Position numbers and translations under genes: made by a program
The notes under the pieces: model-generated
Databases searched by the model: none
What the model saw: only the letters and a program-made list of their open reading frames with translations
What the model was told of the DNA's origin: nothing
Part shown: positions 7,859-16,768 of the stretch, one piece after another
How positions within the stretch are numbered: position 1 is the stretch's first letter
Layout of the letters: the number at the start of each line of letters is the position of its first letter
From: Nocardia takedensis NBRC 100417
Lineage (GTDB): Bacteria > Actinomycetota > Actinomycetes > Mycobacteriales > Mycobacteriaceae
Reading direction: 5' to 3'
Length of the DNA: 64,000 nt
Assembly: GCF_000308695.1 (NCBI RefSeq)
Contig: NZ_BAGG01000124.1
Span: 1-64,000 of the forward strand

Positions 7859-9436
7859 TCAGGATTGGTGGGGGGTGCGGAGGAGGCGGGCTCGGTGGTG
7901 GGGGTCGGTGGGGAGGAGGTCGAGGGCGAGTTGCCAGGCGCTGGAGGTCCAGGGGTCGAACAGGGGGGTGTCTTCGACGGTGGGGAGGTGGCGGCAGGAT
8001 TGGGAGAGCAGGGAGACGGTGCTGTCGGCGGATTCGGATTCGTCGCTGCCGACGATGACGATGGACAGGCCGATCAGGTCGCCGCGGGTGATGAGGGAGG
8101 CGATGCGGACGGCGTCGGAGGCTTGGTAACCGTGCGGGAAATCGGCGGCGACCAGCACGCGGTGCACGGTGGGCGGGACGAAATGTCCGCTGGTGTAGGC
8201 CATCTCGGCGAGTTCGGCGGCGTCGGCGAGGGCTTGCAGGCGCGGTGAGATGTCGGCGTGGTCGGTGACGACGGGGCCGTTGAGGAGGCCGGCGAGCGGG
8301 GTGACGAGGTCGCGGAACGCGCCGGTCAGGTCGATGACGTCCATGCTGGTGCGGCGGGCGGGGTCGGCGACGAGCAGACGGGCCAGCAGCGCGCCGACGA
8401 CGGGGACCACGGCGGCGGTGATCTCGGTGTCGATCCACAGCGGGCGGGTCAGCGGTACGGGGACGCAGTATGGGATGCGCAGCGGTCCGCGTTCGGCGGC
8501 GTACAGCTCACCCAGGCGGATGCCGTCGCTGGCGCGGGGCGGTCCGTCCCAGGCGGGCGAGTTCCAGGAGGCGAGCGCGGCGGGCAGTCGCCGGTCGGCT
8601 TCGGCGAGTTCGCGGATGAGTTGGTCGGCGTCGCGCCGGTGGCTCGTCTCGGCGGTCGCGACGAGTTCGTCGGCGCGGTGCTGCGCGTCGCGGCGGGCCT
8701 GGTCGGCGGCGGGGGTGTTGCGGGTCGCGGGGTCGGCGACGGCGGCGGACAGTTCGCTGTCGAGTCGTTGGGCCGCGTAGTCGCGGGCGGCGATCAGCGC
8801 GGCGGCCGAGCGGGCGGCGTCCTCGAAGATCATCCACAGCCGTTCGAGCCCGTGCGCGACCTCGACCGGTGCGGGCGGGGCGTGCGGCGCGGGTTGCGGG
8901 CCGCGGATGGTGTCGCGGCCGTGGTCGGGGGCGGGTTGCGCGGCGGCGGGCGCGGGGCCGTCCACTTCCACGCCGTGCGCGGGCAGCAGGACGGCGAGTC
9001 CGCCCGCGTACCCCTGGCCGACCGCGCGGACCTTCCAGTCCGGTCCGCGCCGGTACACCTCGAGGCAGATCAGCGCCGTCTCGCCCGCGGTGGGGGTGAT
9101 CGCGAATTCGGCGGTGACCGCGCCGTTCTCGGTGAGCGCGACCGTCACCGAACCGAGTCCGGCGGCGGGGTCGGGCGCGGCCGGGTCGGCGCTGACGACG
9201 AGCAGGACGGCTTTCGCGTCGGCGCGGATCTCGGCGGGCGTGATGCCGACCGCGCCGTCCGACAGCACCACGCCGTCGGTGGCGGGCTGGTTGTAGAAGA
9301 CGAAATCCGCCTGGTCCGCGACCCGCAGGTTCTCGCCGACGACCAGCGCCGAGACGTCCAGCGCGGCGTCGGCGCGCGCCGTGAATTCTAGGGTTCCGCC
9401 GGTCAGTGGCGTGTTCTGACCGGCCTTCAACTGCAT
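7859..9436 (-). CDS. TerD-domain protein with helical and C-terminal alpha/beta extension
   Basis: About 525 residues. Residues 1-165 are a TerD-like beta-sandwich (MQLKAGQNTPLTGGTLEFT, LEVYRRGPDWKVRAVGQGY) of Ter stress systems, usually calcium-binding. The calcium loop GDNxxGEGxGDDE is absent and the DxDLDAS strand is reduced to ALDVSALVV, so binding is doubtful. A Pro-rich linker, about 100 residues of helix/coiled coil and a 220-residue alpha/beta region follow. The last region has strands like SMDVIDLTG and IGLSIVIVGSDESE but no Walker A. The ATG at 9436 is preferred over the GTG at 9466 because TerD proteins begin right there and GAGG sits six bases upstream. It follows another TerD gene in an operon. 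Confidence 0.85.
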   Translation of the reverse strand: MQLKAGQNTPLTGGTLEFTARADAALDVSALVVGENLRVADQADFVFYNQPATDGVVLSDGAVGITPAEIRADAKAVLLVVSADPAAPDPAAGLGSVTVALTENGAVTAEFAITPTAGETALICLEVYRRGPDWKVRAVGQGYAGGLAVLLPAHGVEVDGPAPAAAQPAPDHGRDTIRGPQPAPHAPPAPVEVAHGLERLWMIFEDAARSAAALIAARDYAAQRLDSELSAAVADPATRNTPAADQARRDAQHRADELVATAETSHRRDADQLIRELAEADRRLPAALASWNSPAWDGPPRASDGIRLGELYAAERGPLRIPYCVPVPLTRPLWIDTEITAAVVPVVGALLARLLVADPARRTSMDVIDLTGAFRDLVTPLAGLLNGPVVTDHADISPRLQALADAAELAEMAYTSGHFVPPTVHRVLVAADFPHGYQASDAVRIASLITRGDLIGLSIVIVGSDESESADSTVSLLSQSCRHLPTVEDTPLFDPWTSSAWQLALDLLPTDPHHRARLLRTPHQS

Positions 9437-9470
9437 CACGTCCTCAACCTCGTCGTGCGACCTCACGCGT

Positions 9471-10781
9471 TCACAGGAAGCGGCCGAGTTGCGGAATGGC
9501 CTCGCCGGGATGCTTGGCCTGGAACCCTTCGCCGATGGCCTGCAATTTCCAGTCGCCGCCGACCCGGAACACCTTCGACATCACCATCGCCGTGAACTTC
9601 ATGCCGCCGGCGAGGGTGTAGCGGGCGAGTTCGGCGTTGTTGGCGCCGTCGACCAGGCGGCAGAACGCGTTCTGCACCTGCTCGAAGGTGTGGCCCTTGT
9701 AGGAGGTGACGATGAACATCAGCGTGGTGATGTGCGCGGGAATCCTGGTGAGGTCGACCAGGATCACCTCGTCGTCGCCTTCGCCCTCGCCGGTGAGGTT
9801 GTCGCCTTGGTGGCGGATCGACCCGTCCTTGGAGGAGAGCTGACCGTAGTAGGCGTAGTCGGCGGGGTTCTGGTCGGCGAACATGATGACCGACGCGTCG
9901 AGGTCGATGTCGACGGTGCGGTTGCCGAACATGCCGCGGGTCTGCACCGGATCCCAGCCGAGCCCCATCTTGACGAAGGTCAGCGCGGCCCCGCCCTCCT
10001 TGCGCAGGGTGACCCGCTGCCCCTTCTGGAGGCTGACCGGTCGGTCCTTGCTCAGGCTGACCTCGCCGGTGGGTTGCGGCGGCGCGGGCGGCGGGTAGTT
10101 CTGGCCGGTGGGCGGGTAGTTGCCGGTGGGCGGGCCGTAGCCGGGGCCGGGCGGCGGCGGATAGCTCTGCCCGGTGGCCGCGTACTGCGGGGCCTGCTGG
10201 GTGGGCGGCGGCGCGACGGGCGGTTGGTAGACGGGCGGCGGCGGGGCCTGCTGCGGTTGCGCGGCGGGCGCGGGCGAGTCCTCGACGGTGACACCGTGAT
10301 CGGTGACCAGCGCGGCGAAACCGCCCGCGTAGCCTTGGCCGACCGCGCGCACCTTCCAGGAGCCCTGGCGGCGGTACAGCTCGAGCGCGATGACGATCGA
10401 CTCCGTCTGCAAGCCCTCGATCTGGTAGGCGTACAGCTGGTTTCCGGCCCCGTCGGCGACGATCGCGGTGGGCGCGGGGAACTGGCCGAAGTTGCTGGAG
10501 GCGTCGTCGAGGGTGATGACGGCGCGGATCTGATCGATGTCCTGCGGGACGGCGCTCAGCGACACCGCGAGCGAGGCCGCCTGGCCCGCGGGCGCGGGTT
10601 GCAGCCGCACGCCGGGGCCGCTGGGCTGGTTGAAGAACACGAAGTCCGCGTCGGACCTGACCTTGCCTCGTTCGGTCACCAGCAGGGCGGACAGGTCCGC
10701 CGGCGCCGTCAGCTGGACGGAGATCACCACGTCATCGGAGGCCAGCGGACCGTTCTGGCCCTTGGCAAGTGTTGCGGACAA
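9471..10781 (-). CDS. Double TerD-domain protein with Pro-rich linker
   Basis: About 436 residues from a TTG (10781) with AAGGG six bases upstream; the longer open frame upstream has no family sequence. The N-terminal TerD domain (LSATLAKGQNGPLASDDVVI ... WKVRAVGQGYAGGF) lacks calcium-loop acids. A Pro/Gln/Tyr-rich linker of about 85 residues (PPTGNYPPTGQNYPP-type repeats) leads to a second TerD domain with the full DIDLDAS and GDNLTGEGEGDDE calcium signature. So only the C-terminal domain is predicted to bind metal. It is divergent from the AIM24 cluster and followed by the other TerD gene after five bases. Cytoplasmic; no signal peptide. Confidence 0.87.
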   Translation of the reverse strand: MSATLAKGQNGPLASDDVVISVQLTAPADLSALLVTERGKVRSDADFVFFNQPSGPGVRLQPAPAGQAASLAVSLSAVPQDIDQIRAVITLDDASSNFGQFPAPTAIVADGAGNQLYAYQIEGLQTESIVIALELYRRQGSWKVRAVGQGYAGGFAALVTDHGVTVEDSPAPAAQPQQAPPPPVYQPPVAPPPTQQAPQYAATGQSYPPPPGPGYGPPTGNYPPTGQNYPPPAPPQPTGEVSLSKDRPVSLQKGQRVTLRKEGGAALTFVKMGLGWDPVQTRGMFGNRTVDIDLDASVIMFADQNPADYAYYGQLSSKDGSIRHQGDNLTGEGEGDDEVILVDLTRIPAHITTLMFIVTSYKGHTFEQVQNAFCRLVDGANNAELARYTLAGGMKFTAMVMSKVFRVGGDWKLQAIGEGFQAKHPGEAIPQLGRFL

Positions 10782-10903
10782 GGTCGACCCTTCGCTTGTC
10801 GGTGCGTTCGGTTGCCACTCTACGAGAAACGGGCGGGCCACGATTGCGGTAAAGGCCGGGTCGATACGGACACTCCGGTGAACAGGGAACACCGGCGATC
10901 GAT

Positions 10904-10918
10904 CGGTTACTGTGACCG
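10904..10918. promoter_or_regulatory. Imperfect palindrome between divergent Ter operons
   Basis: CGGTTACTGTGACCG is symmetric at 12 of 15 positions and lies in the 269-base divergent region between the TerD gene and the AIM24 genes. It is a possible shared operator, on symmetry and position only. Confidence 0.35.
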
Positions 10919-11050
10919 CACACGGGAGAGCGCGTGGATACACCGCGGTGGCGGCACGCGATCTACGGGGTGCGGGAAAACCCGCGGAACTGGAATGGAA
11001 CGTGGCGAGGACTCCCACATTCCCGGACTACTAAGCAGGCAAACTCCCCC

Positions 11051-11674
11051 ATGGCGCAACTGTTCGAACAGTCGAAGAAGGTGATCGAGGCCCATCTGTC
11101 CGGAACCAGTATCCGGGCGATCGCGGGCTCGATGATCGCCTATGAAGGAAACGTCCAGTTCAAGTCGGCCGGGTTCGGCGGCGGCGACGGCATTCTGGCC
11201 GGGATGAAGCGGCGGGCGACGGGCGAGAAGCTGTCGCTGATGGAGTGCGGCGGCAACGGCCGGGTGTTCTTCGCCGTCAACGGCCAGGACGTCACCGTCG
11301 TGAACCTGAACAACGAGACCTTGCAGGTGGAGTCCCAGCAGTTGCTGGCCTTCGCCGGAAACCTGCGCACCGACGTGCGTTTCGCGGGCGTGCGCGGCGC
11401 GTCGACGGGCGCGGGCCTGTTCACCACCACGGTGTCGGGCCAGGGTCAGGTGGCCTTGTTGTCGGCGGGCGGCCCGCTCATCCACCTCGAGGTCTCACCG
11501 CAGTATCCGCTGGTGGTGGACCCGGACGCGTTCGTCGCGGCGCAGGGCAATCTCCAGCAGTCCTTCGTCACCGACGTCTCGTGGCGCACGATGGTCGGCC
11601 AGGACGCGGGCGAGGCGTTCTCGCTGCGCTGGGACGGTCAGGGCGTGGTGTTGATCCAGCCGGCGGAACGGTAA
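11051..11674 (+). CDS. AIM24-family protein (first of three)
   Basis: A 207-residue AIM24/TerD-associated beta-fold protein. It shows the two-fold pattern of the family: EGNVQFKSAGFGG, GRVFFAVNGQDV, then LFTTTVSGQGQVALLSAGG and VVDPDAFVAAQGNLQQS. The start is the ATG giving MAQLFEQSKKVIEAHLSG; only a weak AGCAGG precedes it. Such proteins accompany TerD genes in actinobacteria, and their biochemical role is not established. It starts the run of three paralogues. Confidence 0.85.
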   Translation: MAQLFEQSKKVIEAHLSGTSIRAIAGSMIAYEGNVQFKSAGFGGGDGILAGMKRRATGEKLSLMECGGNGRVFFAVNGQDVTVVNLNNETLQVESQQLLAFAGNLRTDVRFAGVRGASTGAGLFTTTVSGQGQVALLSAGGPLIHLEVSPQYPLVVDPDAFVAAQGNLQQSFVTDVSWRTMVGQDAGEAFSLRWDGQGVVLIQPAER

Positions 11675-11684
11675 GGGCGGGGCG

Positions 11685-12389
11685 ATGTTCGAGAAAGTCA
11701 ACGGCAAGGTCGTCAAGGTCAATGTCGGGATGGCGGGCGGCGTGGTCGCGCGCACCGGCGCGATGCTGTTCTACACCGGGCAGGTCTCCTTCGCCCCGCA
11801 CCAGATCCCGGGCGGGCAGAGCATGCCCGGGGTGGGCGGCGGTCTGATGGGGATGGCGGGCCGCATGATGGCGGGCGAGCACGAGCGGACCATGCTGGCC
11901 CAGGGCAACGGCGAGGTGCACTACGGGCTGGCCGGTCTGGAGGTGCACGTGGTGCAGATGCAGCCGGGCGCGACCTTGCGGGTCGAGGCGTCGCGGTTGC
12001 TGGCCAACAGCGCGGGCTTGCAGAGCTCGATCGTCTCGGTGATGAGTTCGGGCGGCGGTGGCGGTGGCGGCGGCGGCATCATGGGCGCGCTGCGCGGCGC
12101 GGCGGCGGGCGCGCTGACCGGTCAGGGCATGTTCACCACCCAGCTCAGCGGTCAGGGTTCGGCGGTGCTGCTGGCCCACGGCGGATTCCTGGAGTTGCAG
12201 GTCGGCGGGCCGAACCCGATCGTGGTCGACCCGCAGGCGTTCGTCGCCGCCTACGGCAACGTGCAGACCGAATTGAAGTCGGCGCTCAGCTGGCGTGACG
12301 CGGTGGGCCGCGGCGCGGGCGAGGCGATGCAGTTGCACTGCGTCGGTCAGGGTGTCGTGTACGTGCAGGCCTCCGAGGAGAAGTTGTAG
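11685..12389 (+). CDS. AIM24-family protein (second of three)
   Basis: A 234-residue paralogue ten bases downstream of the first. Features: MFEKVNGKVVKVNVGMAGGV, a Met/Gly-rich loop, an eight-to-nine-Gly stretch near residue 125, then MFTTQLSGQGSAVLLAHGG and VVDPQAFVAAYGNVQTEL. The Gly-rich insert links the two sheets and is absent from the neighbours. No signal peptide or catalytic motif. Very likely co-transcribed with the flanking AIM24 genes. Confidence 0.85.
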   Translation: MFEKVNGKVVKVNVGMAGGVVARTGAMLFYTGQVSFAPHQIPGGQSMPGVGGGLMGMAGRMMAGEHERTMLAQGNGEVHYGLAGLEVHVVQMQPGATLRVEASRLLANSAGLQSSIVSVMSSGGGGGGGGGIMGALRGAAAGALTGQGMFTTQLSGQGSAVLLAHGGFLELQVGGPNPIVVDPQAFVAAYGNVQTELKSALSWRDAVGRGAGEAMQLHCVGQGVVYVQASEEKL

Positions 12390-12392
12390 ACC

Positions 12393-13154
12393 ATGGCCCA
12401 GGTATTCAGTCCCATGAATCTCGGTGAGAGCGACAACATCCCGGGAAACGACTACGCCTACTGCATCGATCTGACCAAACCGTGGTTCATGCGCAAGGGC
12501 GCGATGATCGCCTACTACGGGCAGATGAACTTCCAGACGCTGACCCACGGCCTGCACGGCGGGTTGATGCACATGGTGTCCCAGCAGTTCTCGGCGCCGC
12601 TGTTCACCGGTGACTACGTGGTGGTCGAGGGCCACGGCAAACTGCTGATCGGCGACCGTGGCTACAACATCAACTCCTACGACCTGGAGGAGGGCAATCT
12701 GACGATCCGCGCGGCGAATCTGCTGGCCTTCGATCCCGGTCTGTCGCTGAACCAGTCGATCGTGCCCGGGTTCCTGACCCTGATCGGCACCGGTAAGTTC
12801 CTGGCCTCCTCCAACGGCCCGGTGATGTTCGCCGAACCGCCGCTGCGGGTCGATCCGGAGTCGCTGGTCGGGTGGGCGGACTGTCCGTCGCCGAGTCATC
12901 ACTACGACCACCAGTGGGTGTCGAGTTTCCTGGCGGCGGGCGCGGCGCGCTTCGGCGTGAACTCCGGTGAGGAGCGGCAGTTCGATTTCACCGGCGCGGG
13001 CACGGTGCTGATCCAGTCCAGCGAGAAGGTGATGAGCGATTCGGTGCTGGTGCGCACCATCGAGGGCCAATTGCAGAGCGGGATGACGGTGGGCGGACTC
13101 CAGCGCATCCAGTCGGTGATCGCCCAGCAGTTGGCGGGTCAACAGCAGTACTGA
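12393..13154 (+). CDS. AIM24-family protein (third of three)
   Basis: A 253-residue paralogue starting three bases after the previous stop. It reads MAQVFSPMNLGESDNIPG, then MRKGAMIAYYGQMNFQTL, and later GYNINSYDLEEGNLTIRAANL and LVGWADCPSPSHHYDHQW. The more divergent His/Asp segment (SHHYDHQW) is not seen in the other two. The tandem spacing suggests a stoichiometric complex of the three, but that is inference. Confidence 0.85.
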   Translation: MAQVFSPMNLGESDNIPGNDYAYCIDLTKPWFMRKGAMIAYYGQMNFQTLTHGLHGGLMHMVSQQFSAPLFTGDYVVVEGHGKLLIGDRGYNINSYDLEEGNLTIRAANLLAFDPGLSLNQSIVPGFLTLIGTGKFLASSNGPVMFAEPPLRVDPESLVGWADCPSPSHHYDHQWVSSFLAAGAARFGVNSGEERQFDFTGAGTVLIQSSEKVMSDSVLVRTIEGQLQSGMTVGGLQRIQSVIAQQLAGQQQY

Positions 13155-13191
13155 GCGCGGCCGGGTCGGCCCCGGCGGTTAGGGTGCTCGG

Positions 13192-14691
13192 GTGACGCGC
13201 ACCCTCGCCTCCGGGGCCGCCTGGTTCGTCGGCCTGGCCACCGCTTTGACCTGCGCTGTCGGTGTGGCGGCGGCCGCGCCCATCCCGTCGGTGCCCGCGG
13301 GGCCGGGCGTCCCCGAATTCCTGGGGGCACCCGCGACGCCGGCGCCGGTCAGCGGTGTCACGCCCGCGCCGCAGCATCCGTTCCTCGCGAACACCGGCGA
13401 TTCGGGCATCCACAACGACGGGTGGATGAGCGACACCTATACCCGGCCCGGGCCGCTGGGCGTCGGCACGCGGGTGGATTCGCTGCTGCTGGCCAGCGAG
13501 TGCGGGTCGATCGCCTTCGACCGCGCGGGCCGTATCGTCGCCACCTGCATCGGCGCGTCGACCGGGCTGTATCTGATCGACCCGACCACGTTGACGGTGC
13601 TGGGCAGTCATCCGCTGCCCGGCCGGAACGCGTTGGATCTGCTGAAGCCGGGCGCGTTCTCGAATTTCGGCGGGGGCGGCTACTTCTATCTCGACAACCG
13701 CGATCGCGCGGTGATCGGCACGAACACCGGGCATCTGCTGGTCTTCGCGCAGACCCCGGCGGCCGACGGATTCGTGGTGGAGCGCGACTACGACCTGACC
13801 TCCGTGCTGCGGCCCGGCGAGACGTTGAATTCCGCGCTGCCGGACTCCGACGGGCTGATCTGGTTCGTCGCCAAGACCAACGGCGTCGTCGGCACGCTCG
13901 ATCCGGACTCCGGCGCGATCCACGTGCTGCGCCTCGGCGAGGGCGAGAACGGTCAGATCGAGAACTCGTTCGCGGTCGGCGCGAACGGCGACGTTTACGT
14001 CGCCACCAACCGTGAACTGCTGCGTTTCGACGCGGGCGCGGACGGTGCGCCGGAGATCACCTGGCGGGTCGTCTACGCCAACAGCGGTCAGCGCAAACCG
14101 GGTCAGGTGGACGACGGCACCGGCACCACGCCGACGGTGCTGCCGGACGGCTATGTCGCGATCACCGACAACGCCGACCCGATGAACGTGGTCGTCTACC
14201 GGACCGCGCCGGACGCGACCGACCGTGAGGTGTGCGCGGTGCCGGTGTTCGCGCCGGGTGCGAGCGCGACGGAGAATTCGCTGATCGGCGCGGGTCGGTC
14301 GCTGATCGTGGAGAACAATTTCGGCTACACCGGCCCGCAGTCGACCATGTTCGGGCGCACCACCACTCCCGGTTTCGCCCGCGTCGACATCGATGCCGAC
14401 GGACAGGGGTGCACGCTGGCCTGGACCAACGACACGGTGGCCGCGCCGAGCGTGGTGCCGAAGCTCTCGCTGGCGACCGGCCTGATCTACACCTACACCA
14501 AGGGCGAGCAGCCCACCGATCCCTGGTACTGGACGGCGTTGGACTTCCGCACGGGTGCGGTCGTGTTCCAGCGGTTGGCCGGTGTCGGCTTCGGTTTCAA
14601 CAACAACTACGCGGGTCTCGCGCTGGGTCCCGACGGCGCCGCCTACCTCGGCACGCTCGGTGGCCTGATCTCCCTGCGCGATGCCCGCTGA
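13192..14691 (+). CDS. Secreted beta-propeller-like protein
   Basis: A 499-residue protein from a GTG start with a clear Sec signal peptide (hydrophobic stretch to VAAAAPIPS near residue 30). The mature part has repeated blades of about 50 residues (for example FDRAGRIVATCIG, SDGLIWFVAKTNGVVGTLD, GANGDVYVATNRELLRFD, GPDGAAYLGTLGGL), as in SMP-30/quinoprotein or strictosidine-synthase-like propellers. The few Cys could form disulfides. It lies 37 bases after the AIM24 cluster on the same strand. No catalytic residue set could be assigned. Confidence 0.7.
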   Translation: MTRTLASGAAWFVGLATALTCAVGVAAAAPIPSVPAGPGVPEFLGAPATPAPVSGVTPAPQHPFLANTGDSGIHNDGWMSDTYTRPGPLGVGTRVDSLLLASECGSIAFDRAGRIVATCIGASTGLYLIDPTTLTVLGSHPLPGRNALDLLKPGAFSNFGGGGYFYLDNRDRAVIGTNTGHLLVFAQTPAADGFVVERDYDLTSVLRPGETLNSALPDSDGLIWFVAKTNGVVGTLDPDSGAIHVLRLGEGENGQIENSFAVGANGDVYVATNRELLRFDAGADGAPEITWRVVYANSGQRKPGQVDDGTGTTPTVLPDGYVAITDNADPMNVVVYRTAPDATDREVCAVPVFAPGASATENSLIGAGRSLIVENNFGYTGPQSTMFGRTTTPGFARVDIDADGQGCTLAWTNDTVAAPSVVPKLSLATGLIYTYTKGEQPTDPWYWTALDFRTGAVVFQRLAGVGFGFNNNYAGLALGPDGAAYLGTLGGLISLRDAR

Positions 14692-14787
14692 CCTGCCCCA
14701 TTGATGCGAAAAGTGAATGAGTAACACGTGCGACACCTTGCCCGATCAGCCCCGTGGACGACCGGATCGACAACAGAGGGGCAGCCG

Positions 14788-15840
14788 ATGGCGCAGCACC
14801 GCACCAGGAGACGAATCGCGCTCGCGGCGGCGCTGAGCGTGATATCGCTCGGGATCGGGCTCGCCCCCGCCTCCGCCGAACCGCCCACCGCCCCCGGTGT
14901 CGTCCAGCCCTCGGTGCAGGCCCCCGACGGGTCCTACATCAAGAAGATCGACGTCAAGGACGCGCGCAACGTGCGCCTGCACGTCCACTCGGCGGCGATG
15001 AACACCACCGTCCTGGTCGATGTGCTGCGGCCCTCGGACGTCTCGGAGCCGAAGCCCTCGCTGTACCTGTTCAACGGCGCGGGCGGCGGCATGGACGCGG
15101 CCTCCTGGCGGCGCAACACCGACGCGCTGGAATTTCTCGGCACCAAGGACATCAACGTCATCCAGGTGCTGGGCGGCGCGTGGAGTTTCTACACCGACTG
15201 GATCAACCCGGACCCGGTGCTCGGCGTGAACAAGTGGCAGACCTTCACCACCGAGGAACTGCCCCCGCTGGTCGACGCGGCGCTGGGGACCAACGGCGTC
15301 AACGCCATCGCGGCCCTGTCGATGACGGGCACCTCCGTGCTGAACTACGCCATCGCCAAGCCGGGCCTGTTCCGCAGCGTCGCCGCCTACAGCGGGATCG
15401 CGCAGGTCAGCGACCCGGTGGGCCAGGAGATGGTGAAGCTGACGGTGGAGACGTGGGGCGGCGGCGACACCCGCAACATGTGGGGCCCCGCCGACAGCCC
15501 GATGTGGGCCGCCAACGACCCGATGGTCAACGCCGACAAACTGCGCGGCACCCACCTGTTCTTCTCCACCGGCAACGGCGTGCCCGGCGAATTCGATCAG
15601 GCGGGCGGCAAGTTCCGAATGGAGTCTCCGGCGGAGACCCCGCAGACGGTGGCCCTCGGCGCGATCATCGAGGCCGGTGTGAACTGGTCCAACCACAACA
15701 TGAACGACCGCCTCAACCAGCTCGGCATCCCGGCCAAATTCGTCTACCGGAACACCGGAACCCACTCGTGGGGGTACTGGCAGGACGACCTGAAGTCGTC
15801 GTGGCCGGTGCTGGCCGAGGGATTGTTCAGCGCTCCCTGA
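14788..15840 (+). CDS. Secreted antigen 85 / mycolyltransferase-like esterase
   Basis: A 350-residue alpha/beta hydrolase with signal peptide (ALAAALSVISLGIGLAPASA). It matches the antigen-85 (FbpA/B/C) fold: LYLFNGAGGGMDAASW for the oxyanion side, nucleophile in AALSMTGTSVLNYA, and the C-terminal GTHSWGYWQDDL carrying the catalytic His as in Ag85. Ag85 enzymes move mycolic acids between trehalose monomycolate and arabinogalactan at the cell envelope. The fibronectin-binding segment and exact acyl specificity cannot be read here. The ATG at 14788 has AGAGGG at seven bases; an upstream ATG would precede the signal peptide awkwardly. Convergent with the HAD gene. Confidence 0.88.
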   Translation: MAQHRTRRRIALAAALSVISLGIGLAPASAEPPTAPGVVQPSVQAPDGSYIKKIDVKDARNVRLHVHSAAMNTTVLVDVLRPSDVSEPKPSLYLFNGAGGGMDAASWRRNTDALEFLGTKDINVIQVLGGAWSFYTDWINPDPVLGVNKWQTFTTEELPPLVDAALGTNGVNAIAALSMTGTSVLNYAIAKPGLFRSVAAYSGIAQVSDPVGQEMVKLTVETWGGGDTRNMWGPADSPMWAANDPMVNADKLRGTHLFFSTGNGVPGEFDQAGGKFRMESPAETPQTVALGAIIEAGVNWSNHNMNDRLNQLGIPAKFVYRNTGTHSWGYWQDDLKSSWPVLAEGLFSAP

Positions 15841-15875
15841 GCCGCGACGACCTGATCGCCGACGACCGCCGCGGC

Positions 15876-16763
15876 TCAGGCCGCGTCGAGGAACCAGTCG
15901 ATGATCTCCTCCCCGGCGAGAATGCCGGTGGCCCGGGTGATCGTCAGGTTCGGATGCGTCCAGTTGAGCAGTTCGAGTTCACCGTGCCGGGGGCGGATCG
16001 CCGAATCGGCGGCGCGCAGCATCTCCGCGTCCAGCGCGCCGTCTCCGGCGGCCAGGGTGCGCGCGTCCTCGGCGAGTTCGCCGGAGTCGAGCAGTCTGCG
16101 CCGCACCTCGGCGACGGCGATGCTCTTGCACACCGCGTCCGGCATCGTGTAGATCTTGCGTCCCTGCTGCGAGGCCGACCAACCGCGCGCCCGGCACCAC
16201 TGGTCCCATTCGGCGAGGAACCCGTCGGGCACCGCTTTAGGCTTGACCACCAGATAGCAGAACAGGTGGTCGGCGATCCGGAACTTCGACACCCACGAAT
16301 CGTCCACGCGGGCCCGCAGTTCCGCGCTGACCTCGGACAACGTCGCGCCGCCCGAGCGGACCTTCGCGTCGACGTCGATGCGCCAGCGCATATCCGGGAC
16401 GCCGTCGACCAGGATGTTGCCGCCGTTGCTGGTGATCGCGTAACGCCACGGCGCGCCGGGCAACTGGATCCTGGTGAACTGCTTGATGGTCCGCGTGGTC
16501 GTGGGAATCACCGCGGCGGGTTCGGTGAGCGACTGCATGCGCAGCGCGGCGGCGGTGGTCATGAACGACAGCGGCGCGCCCTCGAGATGTTCCACGCACA
16601 CCGTGGGCACCTCGTCGGTGGTGCTGAAAGCGTTGCGCGAGTAGATCATCGTCCGATCCAGGTCGGTGGCGATCAACGCGTATCTGAGTCGGTGACGGCG
16701 ACCGTGCGGCCATCCGTGGTCGCGTAGGTCACCGTCGTCGTGGGATTGCTGAACCAGCACCAT
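15876..16763 (-). CDS. HAD-superfamily phosphatase of the Ter-associated biosynthetic module
   Basis: About 295 residues. The HAD motif I DxDxT appears as IATDLDRTMIYS, motif II as ITSNGG, and the motif III/IV region as KSIAV ... LAAGDGALDAEML. This is the Cof/sucrose-phosphatase-like type found with PRTase and CitE-like genes in Ter operons. It is the last gene of the reverse-strand operon. The start is uncertain: the ATG at 16763, five bases after the previous stop, is used here, but the first 27 residues are His/Asp/Arg-rich and unlike the family. A TTG at 16676 would begin LIATDLDRT directly but has no ribosome site. Confidence 0.82.
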   Translation of the reverse strand: MVLVQQSHDDGDLRDHGWPHGRRHRLRYALIATDLDRTMIYSRNAFSTTDEVPTVCVEHLEGAPLSFMTTAAALRMQSLTEPAAVIPTTTRTIKQFTRIQLPGAPWRYAITSNGGNILVDGVPDMRWRIDVDAKVRSGGATLSEVSAELRARVDDSWVSKFRIADHLFCYLVVKPKAVPDGFLAEWDQWCRARGWSASQQGRKIYTMPDAVCKSIAVAEVRRRLLDSGELAEDARTLAAGDGALDAEMLRAADSAIRPRHGELELLNWTHPNLTITRATGILAGEEIIDWFLDAA

Positions 16764-16768
16764 CGGGG

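Noticed and set aside
10050-10260. Repeat array / CRISPR-like pattern
   Set aside because: The repeats encode a Pro/Gln/Tyr linker between TerD domains and have no spacers.
16676-16768. Possible extra short coding stretch after the PRTase stop (PTTTVTYATTDGRTVAV in the same frame)
   Set aside because: It follows the TAG directly and ends at a TGA before the HAD core; no separate start or ribosome site, and stop readthrough cannot be supported.
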